The position numbers were made by a program, and so were the translations under genes. A DNA stretch of 21,215 bases from JBBQER01 sp038320885 (GTDB lineage Bacteria; Actinomycetota; Acidimicrobiia; IMCC26256; PALSA-610), in contig JBBQER010000074.1 in the NCBI GenBank assembly GCA_038320885.1, forward strand, positions 1 to 21,215, given 5' to 3'. Numbering within the stretch: position 1 is the stretch's first letter; each line of letters opens with the position of its first letter. Below are positions 9,285-15,322 of the stretch, piece after piece. The notes under the pieces were generated by a model, which saw only the letters and a list, made by a program, of their open reading frames with translations, was not told the DNA's origin and made no database searches.

Positions 9285-9689
9285 GTGGACGGCAAGACAC
9301 AGCCGACGACGTCGGAGCTCATCATCATGATCGCGGGAGCAGTGATGCTCGTCGCGTCGTTCCTGCACTTCCGCTTCGACACCAGCGCTTGGGGCACGGG
9401 CAACTTGCCGATCGCGACACTCCTGCCGCTGTACGGAGTGGTCATGGCGGCACAGATCGGGCTGACGAAATTCGCCAGTGTCAACCTTCCTGACCGGGTC
9501 GCCGGCTTCACCTGGGAGCAGGTGCACCTGGTGCTCGGCATCCTCGCCGGTCTCATGGCCGTCGGTTGGCTGCTCACCGACACCGGAGACAAGCAAATCG
9601 GACTCTGGCTCGAGGTGTTGGGCGGGATCGCGCTCGCGGTCGGTGGCGTGATGATGCAACGGGAGCGCCAGACCGGCGCGATCGGCTGA
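9285..9689 (+). CDS. Four-helix membrane protein, paralog A, unknown function
   Basis: I do not recognise this family. The 134-aa protein has four predicted membrane helices (about 12-29, 42-61, 79-98, 105-124) with short loops and no enzyme motif. The segment PDRVAGFTWEQVHLVLG (69-85), before and into helix three, is shared with the next gene. The start is taken as GTG at 9285, with GGGAG five bases upstream; this places a short hydrophilic N-terminus directly before helix one. It is followed after 14 bp by its paralog and then by a third membrane-protein gene, suggesting one operon whose products work together at the membrane. Confidence 0.75.
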   Translation: MDGKTQPTTSELIIMIAGAVMLVASFLHFRFDTSAWGTGNLPIATLLPLYGVVMAAQIGLTKFASVNLPDRVAGFTWEQVHLVLGILAGLMAVGWLLTDTGDKQIGLWLEVLGGIALAVGGVMMQRERQTGAIG

Positions 9690-9703
9690 CGGAGAGGACC
9701 CTC

Positions 9704-10156
9704 GTGAACAAAAGCAAACTCTCACCCGCGAACATCGTCATCGTCGCCGCCGGTGCGGTGATGCTGATCGGGTCATTCCTCGCGTTCTACAAGCTCTCCT
9801 TCACCGTATTCGGGCAGAGTCACAGCCAGTCGAGCAACGGTTGGGACAGCGGGCTCTTCGGCATCGTGACGATCGTGGTGCTGTGCGGGGTCGCAATGGC
9901 GGCGCAGGTCGCGCTCGCCGCCTTCGCTCCGAACGTGTCGATCCCCGACAAGATCCTCGGGCTGACCTGGGATCAGATCCATCTCGCGCTCGGCTTCCAG
10001 GCGGCGCTCATGATGCTCGCCTTTCTCTTCACGAGCCGCGGCGGCCTTTCGCTCGGCATCGGTTTCTGGCTGATGTTGTTGGCGGGGATCGCACTTCTGG
10101 CGGGCGCGATCATGCGTGTCACCGGGACGGGTTCCACGCCGAACACCGCGATCTGA
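9704..10156 (+). CDS. Four-helix membrane protein, paralog B, unknown function
   Basis: A 150-aa protein with four predicted membrane helices (about 11-28, 51-73, 92-110, 117-136). It is a diverged tandem duplicate of the upstream gene: both have AAGAVML/IAGAVML in helix one, GVAMAAQ/GVVMAAQ in helix two and a PDKILGLTWDQIHLALG segment (81-97) matching the upstream copy. It differs by a longer first loop rich in Ser and Gln (about 38-48). The start is GTG at 9704 with GGAGAGG upstream. No catalytic residues, signal peptide or known domain were recognised. Confidence 0.75.
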   Translation: MNKSKLSPANIVIVAAGAVMLIGSFLAFYKLSFTVFGQSHSQSSNGWDSGLFGIVTIVVLCGVAMAAQVALAAFAPNVSIPDKILGLTWDQIHLALGFQAALMMLAFLFTSRGGLSLGIGFWLMLLAGIALLAGAIMRVTGTGSTPNTAI

Positions 10157-10164
10157 CGCGGTAG

Positions 10165-10180
10165 CGGCGCGGATGCGCCG
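10165..10180. other. Small hairpin between two membrane-protein genes
   Basis: CGGCGC, a GGAT loop and GCGCCG form a perfect 6-bp stem in the 39-bp spacer, 15 bp before the next start codon. There is no T run, so it is not a classical terminator; it may affect mRNA stability or be chance in GC-rich DNA. Confidence 0.3.
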
Positions 10181-10195
10181 AGTCGGGAGAACCGC

Positions 10196-11677
10196 ATGGT
10201 GATCAACACGGACGCTCTGCTGGGCGCGCCGGCCTACGAGCGGAATGCACCCGCCGCCTCCGACGCGGTGGCCTTCACGGGTGGACTCGGCATCGCGGTC
10301 GGCGTGCTGCTGCTGACCATCGATATGAACACGCACGGCCACGGAAGATGGCCTGGAATCGCGCTCTTCGCCGTGCTGGTAGCCGTCGGCTATCTGGCGC
10401 TCGGGCTCCTGCCGCGCCAGCTTCACCCGGCGGCCGTCACGTTGATCGTCGCGGGCGTTCCGGGCGCGGTCGGCTGGTGGATCCTTCCGCACGCGCACCG
10501 GTTCGCCGACATCCGACCGTTCCTCATCCTCACGATCGTGCTGTGGGTCGCGTGCTTCATCGTCCCGCGCACGCGGGGGCGCACCATCTTCGTCGCCGCG
10601 GTGTTGCTGCTGTTCTGGCTCTGGATGCTCGGCGAGGCGGCGGGCACCGACGCGTATTCGGCGGCACCGATTCCGTCACCACCTGCGCACACGACCTTCA
10701 GTTTGAGCGCGCTGCACGGCGAGATCTCGCTCACCAACCTCGACCCGACCAACCCGCTGTACCCGATCGCGCTCCAGTGCAACACCGGCAGCGGCAGCGC
10801 GTGCGACAACGTGTACGACAACGCGGAGCCGGGGAGCGACTTCGAGCAGTTCGGCGACACGTGCGGCAACACGCAACCCGCGGGCTCCGGGGATCAGTGC
10901 GCCCAGCTCTCGTCCGGAGGATTCAACGGGGGGACGTTCGGCACCGCGCCCTCAACGTTCCCCGGCGGGATCGTGCCCGGGACGGTCGGCAACGGATCGA
11001 GCGACAAGTCACTCGAGATCGGCCTCGTGTCGTTGCTCTTCGGAATCGTCTACGTCGGAACGTTGTGGGCGCTGGACCGGCGGCGATTGCACGGCTTCGG
11101 CACCGCGTTCGTGATCCCCGGCTTCTACGCGCTGTTCACGGGCACCGAGGTGCTCGGCAACGCGGCGCACCACGTGTGGGTCGGCGGGCTTCTCACGTTG
11201 GTCGGGGGGATTGCGTTCGCGCTCGTCGGCGATTTCGGCGGCCGGCGATTCTCGGCCTGGGCGGGCGGGGTTGCCGCCGCGGTCGGCGTATATCTGTTCG
11301 CGGGCGACGTCACGAACTTCAAGAAGTCGTTCGGCGACTTCAACCCGAATGTCGCGCGCCCGGCGTGGATCACGATCGGGTTCGGTGTCGCGTTGGTCGC
11401 GCTAGCGTGGATGATCGCGAGCGTGCGATCGCAGTACTCGGGCCCAACCAGATCGTCCGCGGGCGGACCGCCATTCCCGCTGCCGCCCGACGCGCCGCCG
11501 CCGTCCCCGCCACCGGGGTTCGCGCCGCCGGCCGACCCGACGCGCTTCCCGGCCTGGCCGCCGGCCGCGCCGCCCCCGCCGAGCCCGCCGTGGCAACCGC
11601 CGCCGGAGCCCCCGCCGAGCCCACCGTGGCAGCCGCCTCCGCCGCCACCACCCCCGCCGGGCAGTCGACCCATCTAG
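10196..11677 (+). CDS. Ten-helix membrane protein with a proline-rich tail, unknown function
   Basis: A 493-aa polytopic protein of no family I recognise. Five hydrophobic helices (about 24-44, 53-73, 78-98, 108-124, 129-146) precede a hydrophilic loop (about 147-273) with cysteines 195, 203, 223 and 235, able to form two disulfides. Five more helices follow (about 274-294, 302-321, 327-346, 353-371, 390-410). Positive residues (RTRGR 125-129, RRR 295-297) place the N-terminus inside and the loop outside. The tail (about 424-493) is mostly Pro with two 12-residue repeats and should be cytoplasmic. ATG at 10196 has GGGAG upstream; a GTG follows immediately. Its TAG shares CTAG with the convergent sucD stop. 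Third gene of a membrane-protein set. Confidence 0.8.
   Translation: MVINTDALLGAPAYERNAPAASDAVAFTGGLGIAVGVLLLTIDMNTHGHGRWPGIALFAVLVAVGYLALGLLPRQLHPAAVTLIVAGVPGAVGWWILPHAHRFADIRPFLILTIVLWVACFIVPRTRGRTIFVAAVLLLFWLWMLGEAAGTDAYSAAPIPSPPAHTTFSLSALHGEISLTNLDPTNPLYPIALQCNTGSGSACDNVYDNAEPGSDFEQFGDTCGNTQPAGSGDQCAQLSSGGFNGGTFGTAPSTFPGGIVPGTVGNGSSDKSLEIGLVSLLFGIVYVGTLWALDRRRLHGFGTAFVIPGFYALFTGTEVLGNAAHHVWVGGLLTLVGGIAFALVGDFGGRRFSAWAGGVAAAVGVYLFAGDVTNFKKSFGDFNPNVARPAWITIGFGVALVALAWMIASVRSQYSGPTRSSAGGPPFPLPPDAPPPSPPPGFAPPADPTRFPAWPPAAPPPPSPPWQPPPEPPPSPPWQPPPPPPPPPGSRPI
11573..11644 (+). repeat. 36-bp tandem repeat coding PPPSPPWQPPP units
   Basis: Two adjacent 36-bp copies (11573-11608 and 11609-11644) encode PPPSPPWQPPPE and PPPSPPWQPPPP. 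The copies differ mainly at third codon positions (for example CAA/CAG, CCG/CCA), so the peptide repeat appears conserved while the DNA drifts. It lies inside the proline-rich tail of the membrane protein. Confidence 0.85.
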
Positions 11678-12558
11678 AGGCCGGCGACAACCTCGGCCAT
11701 CAGCTCGCCCGCCGCGGTCGGGTTGGTCGCGACTCGCACGCCCGCGTCTTCGAGCACCGCCATCTTCGCCTGGGCCGTCCCCTTGGAGCCCGAGATGATG
11801 GCGCCCGCGTGGCCCATCTTCTTGCCCGGCGGTGCGGTGACACCGGCGACGTAGCTCACGACCGGCTTCGACATCCGCGTCTTGATGAACTCGGCGGCCT
11901 CCTCCTCCGCCGACCCGCCGATCTCGCCGAACATGATGACGGCCTTGGTCTCGGGATCGGCCTCGAACAGCTCGAGGCAGTCGATGAAGCTCGTACCCGG
12001 AACCGGGTCACCGCCGATGCCCACACAGGTCGTGACGCCGAGGCCCAGATCGGCGAGCTCGTTGAGCGCCTGGTACGTGAGCGTGCCGGAGCGGCTGACG
12101 ATGCCGACCGGACCGCCCGCACGCGCGACCTCCGCCGGGATGAACCCGATGTTGCACTCGCCCGGTGTCAGGAGACCCGGGCAGTTCGGACCGAGAATGC
12201 GCGAGCCGGGGAAGTCGCGCTTCACGCGGTTGTAGAAGCTCGCCTCGTCGTGCATCGGAATGCCTTCGGTAACCGCGACGATCAATTCGATGCCCGCTTC
12301 CGCGGCTTCCAACACCGCGGTGCCGGCCGCGGGTGCGGGCACGATCACCATCGTCGCGGTCGCGCCGGTCTCCGCGACCGCCTCCTTCACCGACGCGAAC
12401 ACGGGGATGCCGTCCACGTCGGTGCCGGCCTTCTTGGGGCTTACTCCCCCGACGACCTTGGTGCCGTACGCACGGTTGCGCAAGCCGTAGAAGCGACCCT
12501 GCCCGCCGGTCAGGCCCTGCACGATCACTTTCGTATCGGCATTGACCAAGATGCTCAT
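11674..12558 (-). CDS. sucD: Succinyl-CoA synthetase alpha subunit
   Basis: SucD with SucC interconverts succinyl-CoA and succinate with formation of ATP or GTP. The 294-aa subunit has the N-terminal CoA-binding Rossmann domain with QGLTGGQG (14-21), ILGPNCPG (121-128), and GKKMGHAGAI with the phosphorylated His250. The length is normal. ATG at 12558 follows the sucC stop by 4 nt, with AAGGGGG about ten bases upstream. Its TAG stop overlaps that of the convergent membrane-protein gene within the palindrome CTAG. Confidence 0.97.
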   Translation of the reverse strand: MSILVNADTKVIVQGLTGGQGRFYGLRNRAYGTKVVGGVSPKKAGTDVDGIPVFASVKEAVAETGATATMVIVPAPAAGTAVLEAAEAGIELIVAVTEGIPMHDEASFYNRVKRDFPGSRILGPNCPGLLTPGECNIGFIPAEVARAGGPVGIVSRSGTLTYQALNELADLGLGVTTCVGIGGDPVPGTSFIDCLELFEADPETKAVIMFGEIGGSAEEEAAEFIKTRMSKPVVSYVAGVTAPPGKKMGHAGAIISGSKGTAQAKMAVLEDAGVRVATNPTAAGELMAEVVAGL

Positions 12559-12562
12559 GCGA

Positions 12563-13708
12563 TCAAACCCCCTTGGCCATCGCGACGGCCATGCGCGCGG
12601 CTTCGACCATCGTCGGCTTGCTCACGAGCCGATCCGATTCGTGCGAGCTGAGGATCTCGCGGCCCTGTTCGGCATTGGTGCCGTCGAGGCGGATGACGAT
12701 CGGTGACGAGATGTCGACCTGTTGGAGCGCCTGCACGATCCCGTTCGCGACCTCTTCGCCCTTGGTGATCCCACCGAAGATGTTGATGAAGATCGACTTG
12801 ACGTTCGGGTCGTTGTTGATCACCGCGAGCGCGTTCGCCATCACCTGCGCGTTCGCGCCTCCCCCGATGTCGAGGAAGTTGGCGGGCTTCCCGCCGACCT
12901 CGTGCACGATGTCGCACGTCGCCATCGCGAGCCCGGCGCCGTTCGCGATCAGGCCGACGTCGCCGTCGAGGCCCACGTACTGCAAGCCGAGCTCGTGGGC
13001 TTCGCGCTCGCGTGGATCGAGCGGCTCGAGCCCGGTGAACTCGTCCCACTCCGGATGACGGAAGCGCGCGTTGTCGTCGAGCGAGACCTTGGCGTCGAGC
13101 GCATGCACCTTGCCTTCCGGCGTGAGGATCAGCGGGTTGATCTCCACGAGGTCGGCGTCGCCGTCGACGAACACGTCGTAGAGCTTCATCAGGATGTCGA
13201 CGGTGCCGTCGGTTGCCTTCGGATTCAGCTTCGCCTGCTCGACCCACGCGCGGCATTGAGCTTCGCTCAACCCTTCGACGGGATCGATCTCGATACGCGC
13301 GAGGGCATCGGGACTCTCGACCGCGACCTGCTCGATCTCGATTCCACCCTGCGCGCTGAGCATCCCGAGATACTTCTTCGCGGCGCGGTCGAGCGTGAAC
13401 GACGCGTAGTACTCCTCGGCAATGTCCGACGCGTGCTCGACCCATATCCGCTTCACGACGTGACCCTTGATGTCGAGACCGAGGATGTTGCCCGCATGGG
13501 TGCGCGTCTCGTCGGCATCCTTCGCGAGCTTCACGCCTCCGGCCTTGCCCCGTCCGCCGACCTGCACCTGCGCCTTCACCACCACGGGGTAGCCCGCCGC
13601 CTCGGCCGCGGCGACGGCGGCGTCGACCGTCTCGGCAACGTCGCCCTTCGAAACGGGAATCCCGTAGCGAGCGAACAGCTGCTTGCCCTGATACTCGAAC
13701 AGATCCAA
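12563..13708 (-). CDS. sucC: Succinyl-CoA synthetase beta subunit
   Basis: The beta subunit binds the nucleotide through an ATP-grasp fold and completes the SucCD enzyme of the TCA cycle. The 381-aa protein begins MDLFEYQGKQLFARYGIPV as the family does, with VVKAQVQVGGRGKAGGV (43-59) for nucleotide binding, DLVEINPL for metal, and NIFGGIT in the C-terminal CoA-ligase domain. The start codon is TTG at 13708, fixed by the family N-terminus and by a strong AAGGAG ribosome-binding site six bases upstream. It lies 36 bp downstream of the small B12-binding mutase subunit gene and 4 bp upstream of sucD on the same strand. Confidence 0.97.
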   Translation of the reverse strand: MDLFEYQGKQLFARYGIPVSKGDVAETVDAAVAAAEAAGYPVVVKAQVQVGGRGKAGGVKLAKDADETRTHAGNILGLDIKGHVVKRIWVEHASDIAEEYYASFTLDRAAKKYLGMLSAQGGIEIEQVAVESPDALARIEIDPVEGLSEAQCRAWVEQAKLNPKATDGTVDILMKLYDVFVDGDADLVEINPLILTPEGKVHALDAKVSLDDNARFRHPEWDEFTGLEPLDPREREAHELGLQYVGLDGDVGLIANGAGLAMATCDIVHEVGGKPANFLDIGGGANAQVMANALAVINNDPNVKSIFINIFGGITKGEEVANGIVQALQQVDISSPIVIRLDGTNAEQGREILSSHESDRLVSKPTMVEAARMAVAMAKGV

Positions 13709-13744
13709 CGAATTCTCCTTACGGGCTGCCTGAGCGCAGCGAGG

Positions 13745-14158
13745 TTATGGGGCGGGTTCGGAGGCGCGCTGATCGAGCGCCGCCTCGAGCCAGGTGGTGA
13801 TCGTGTCGAGCGGCGACCCGGGTGTGAACACTTCGGCGACGCCGTGACGCTTGAGCTCGTCGATGTCGTCGCCGGAAATGATCCCGCCGGCGAACACCAG
13901 CGGGTCGATCTCGCGGGCGCGGAGCTCGTCCACCACCTTGGGGATGAGGGTCATGTGCGCGCCCGACAACAGCGAGAGCCCGACCGCGTCGGCATCTTCT
14001 TGCAGGGCCGCTTCCGCGACCTGGCCCGGCGTCTGGAACAAGCCGGTGTAGACGATCTCGAACCCGGCATCGCGTAACGCCCGGGCGATGACCTTGGCGC
14101 CACGATCGTGTCCGTCCAGCCCCGGCTTCGCAATGACGACGCGGTAGCGTCGCAGCAT
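13745..14158 (-). CDS. Small B12-binding subunit of an acyl-CoA mutase
   Basis: This 137-aa protein is a stand-alone B12-binding domain like the C-terminus of methylmalonyl-CoA mutase, which converts methylmalonyl-CoA to succinyl-CoA. The cobalamin motif DGHDRG (Asp15, His17, Gly20) provides the lower-ligand His; GLSLLSGAH (60-68) and FAGGIIS (89-95) are the other B12 contacts. In two-chain mutases the TIM-barrel subunit is a separate gene, which is not in this window. Sister enzymes (ethylmalonyl-CoA or 2-hydroxyisobutyryl-CoA mutase) cannot be excluded. The ATG at 14158 has AGGAG upstream; the frame continues further but without homology. Position directly upstream of sucCD supports the methylmalonyl-to-succinyl-CoA role, since its product would be the SucCD substrate. 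Confidence 0.88.
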   Translation of the reverse strand: MLRRYRVVIAKPGLDGHDRGAKVIARALRDAGFEIVYTGLFQTPGQVAEAALQEDADAVGLSLLSGAHMTLIPKVVDELRAREIDPLVFAGGIISGDDIDELKRHGVAEVFTPGSPLDTITTWLEAALDQRASEPAP

Positions 14159-14189
14159 TCGCTCTCCTGTCACGGCCGACGGGAGCGTC

Positions 14190-14195
14190 ACGTTA
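14190..14195 (-). promoter_or_regulatory. Possible -10 box of the mutase subunit-sucCD operon
   Basis: TAACGT (TANNNT) lies 31 nt upstream of the ATG at 14158, leaving room for a short leader that contains the AGGAG ribosome-binding site. No convincing -35 was seen. A GGGCC-TCGC-GGCCC inverted repeat at 14200-14213 lies just upstream of it in this divergent spacer. Confidence 0.3.
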
Positions 14196-14253
14196 GCCAG
14201 GGCCTCGCGGCCCGGCCAGAGGAAGACCTGCGTCCCGGCCAAAAGGAAATGGC

Positions 14254-14727
14254 GTGCCCCTCGACCCGAAGCGCAAGGGCGACGTCAAGGTGATCGTGGG
14301 CGCGACCGTCGCGGTCCTGCTCGTCGGCTTCTTCATCTTCGGCGCCATGATGGTGACATCAGGAGGCGGATCGGGCCCGACGTGCGGTCAGCTCAACATC
14401 GGCCTCGCGACCGACGTGCGCAACACCCTCGAGAACGGGCCGTACTTCCAGACCGGCGGTGGGCGCTGCGGCTTCACTCTCGCTCTCGCCAACGGCGACA
14501 TCGTCGCGTACAAGGTCGCGCAACCGTCGGGTTGTAGCGCGCTCTGGCGGTTCGACCACTTCGAATGCGGCGGTCGCCGGATCGCGGCCGGCCGGCTCGC
14601 GCAGTATCCGGTGAGCATTCAAACCCTGCACGGGGTCGACACGGTCGTTGTGAACCTGCGTACGTCGCCGTCGAGCACGACGACGACCACCACGAGCAAG
14701 GCGACCACGACGAGTGCCGCTCAGTAG
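14254..14727 (+). CDS. Single-pass exported protein, possible degenerate Rieske-like domain
   Basis: A 157-aa protein with a basic N-terminus, one membrane helix (about 12-34), an extracytoplasmic domain (about 40-137) and a Ser/Thr-rich tail (138-155). The domain has four cysteines (44, 72, 94, 105). The order GC-x3-W, then F-x-C-G-G, then a short LAQYPVSIQ-type strand and VVVNL resembles the second half of a Rieske domain, but the two histidine ligands and the CxH motif are absent, so it should not bind a [2Fe-2S] cluster. That resemblance is my inference. The start is GTG at 14254 with AAGGA six bases upstream. It diverges from the mutase subunit gene and ends 12 bp from the convergent acetyltransferase gene. 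Confidence 0.7.
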   Translation: MPLDPKRKGDVKVIVGATVAVLLVGFFIFGAMMVTSGGGSGPTCGQLNIGLATDVRNTLENGPYFQTGGGRCGFTLALANGDIVAYKVAQPSGCSALWRFDHFECGGRRIAAGRLAQYPVSIQTLHGVDTVVVNLRTSPSSTTTTTTSKATTTSAAQ

Positions 14728-14739
14728 GTCACGCGCGAG

Positions 14740-15159
14740 CTACACGAGATCCATCAAGCCTCCTCCGAAGGGTACGAAGCCGCACGCGTCGACATAGAAC
14801 GGTCGGCGGTCCTCTTCGAAGCTCACATGCAGGAACTCACACCCAGCTATGCGGGCTGCGTCGCGAGCCGCATGGACGAGTCCGACCCCGATCCCGCGAT
14901 GGCGAGCATCGGCGGCCACCATCATGTCTTCGAGGTAAGCGTGAACGAGGCCGTCCCAGAGGACGTTGACGAAGCCGACGAAACGGTCATCTTCCCGGGC
15001 GACAACCCAGCCGAGGCTGTGCTTCGCACATAGGTGCACCCAGTTCCACTCCGACTCGTCGTAGAGCCGGGTATTGAACGCTTCAGCGTGCAGGGCGTGT
15101 ATCTCGCCGTTCGAGAACGCGCCACGCCAATAGAAGCCAACTCTCTTGACGTTAGGCAT
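14740..15159 (-). CDS. GNAT-family N-acetyltransferase
   Basis: GNAT enzymes move an acetyl group from acetyl-CoA to an amine of a small molecule or protein. The 139-aa protein has the acetyl-CoA pyrophosphate loop RHRGIGVG (86-93) after a beta strand ending LEDMMVAA (77-83), and the C-terminal F-Y-x3-GF element (121-128) typical of the fold. The substrate is unknown. The ATG at 15159 is set by GGAG four bases upstream; longer upstream readings in this frame lack family similarity. It lies downstream of the pcrA gene on the same strand, separated by a 158-bp stretch that contains a tiny reading frame and two small hairpins. Confidence 0.88.
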   Translation of the reverse strand: MPNVKRVGFYWRGAFSNGEIHALHAEAFNTRLYDESEWNWVHLCAKHSLGWVVAREDDRFVGFVNVLWDGLVHAYLEDMMVAADARHRGIGVGLVHAARDAARIAGCEFLHVSFEEDRRPFYVDACGFVPFGGGLMDLV

Positions 15160-15217
15160 GTCACTCCTTGAGCAAAACAGTTGCCGTGGAGTGCCGCCGG
15201 CCGTCGCGAGGCTCAAT

Positions 15218-15268
15218 CTAGAAGGCTGAACCGCCGACCGAGGGCACGCTTTCGTTGGCGTTATCCAT
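15218..15268 (-). CDS. Candidate 16-residue peptide (MDNANESVPSVGGSAF)
   Basis: On the minus strand a perfect AGGAGGA (15274-15280) stands five bases before an ATG that opens a 17-codon frame ending in TAG. This is the strongest ribosome-binding site in the window. The peptide is polar, with a GG-SAF end and no known match that I can recall. It lies between pcrA and the GNAT gene, all on one strand, so it could be a leader peptide, a small functional peptide, or a remnant of a longer gene. Evidence is limited to the ribosome-binding site and frame. Confidence 0.35.
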   Translation of the reverse strand: MDNANESVPSVGGSAF

Positions 15269-15285
15269 GCGTGTCCTCCTATCTG

Positions 15286-15298
15286 GAGTCGGAGACTC
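15286..15298. other. Hairpin upstream of the 16-codon reading frame
   Basis: GAGTC, a GGA loop and GACTC form a perfect 5-bp stem just upstream (minus strand) of the AGGAGGA site. It could modulate access to that site; there is no T run. Confidence 0.3.
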
Positions 15299-15302
15299 GA
15301 AA

Positions 15303-15322
15303 CGTAGCAGCGACGCGCTACG
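15303..15322 (-). terminator. Weak hairpin over the pcrA stop codon
   Basis: CGTAGC and GCTACG form a 6-bp stem with an 8-base loop; the pcrA TAG lies within the stem. On the minus strand it is followed by only three T residues, so it would be a poor intrinsic terminator. It is the best terminator-like element behind pcrA. Confidence 0.25.

Noticed and set aside
11459..11674. Repetitive proline-codon DNA as a CRISPR array or intergenic repeat
   Set aside because: The repeats are in frame inside a coding sequence, adjacent without spacers, and encode a regular proline-rich tail.
13709..13744. GCTGC/GCAGC inverted repeat between the mutase subunit and sucC as a terminator
   Set aside because: Only a 5-bp stem, no T run, and the flanking genes look cotranscribed with a strong ribosome-binding site for sucC directly after it.
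12722..14077. 451-codon frame on the plus strand antisense to sucC and the mutase subunit
   Set aside because: Same reasoning: no family similarity, and the opposite strand carries clear genes with ribosome-binding sites.
14676..14720. Repeated ACG/ACC codons at the end of the exported protein as a microsatellite
   Set aside because: They encode a Ser/Thr-rich tail, common in exported actinobacterial proteins, and the codons are mixed rather than a uniform simple repeat.
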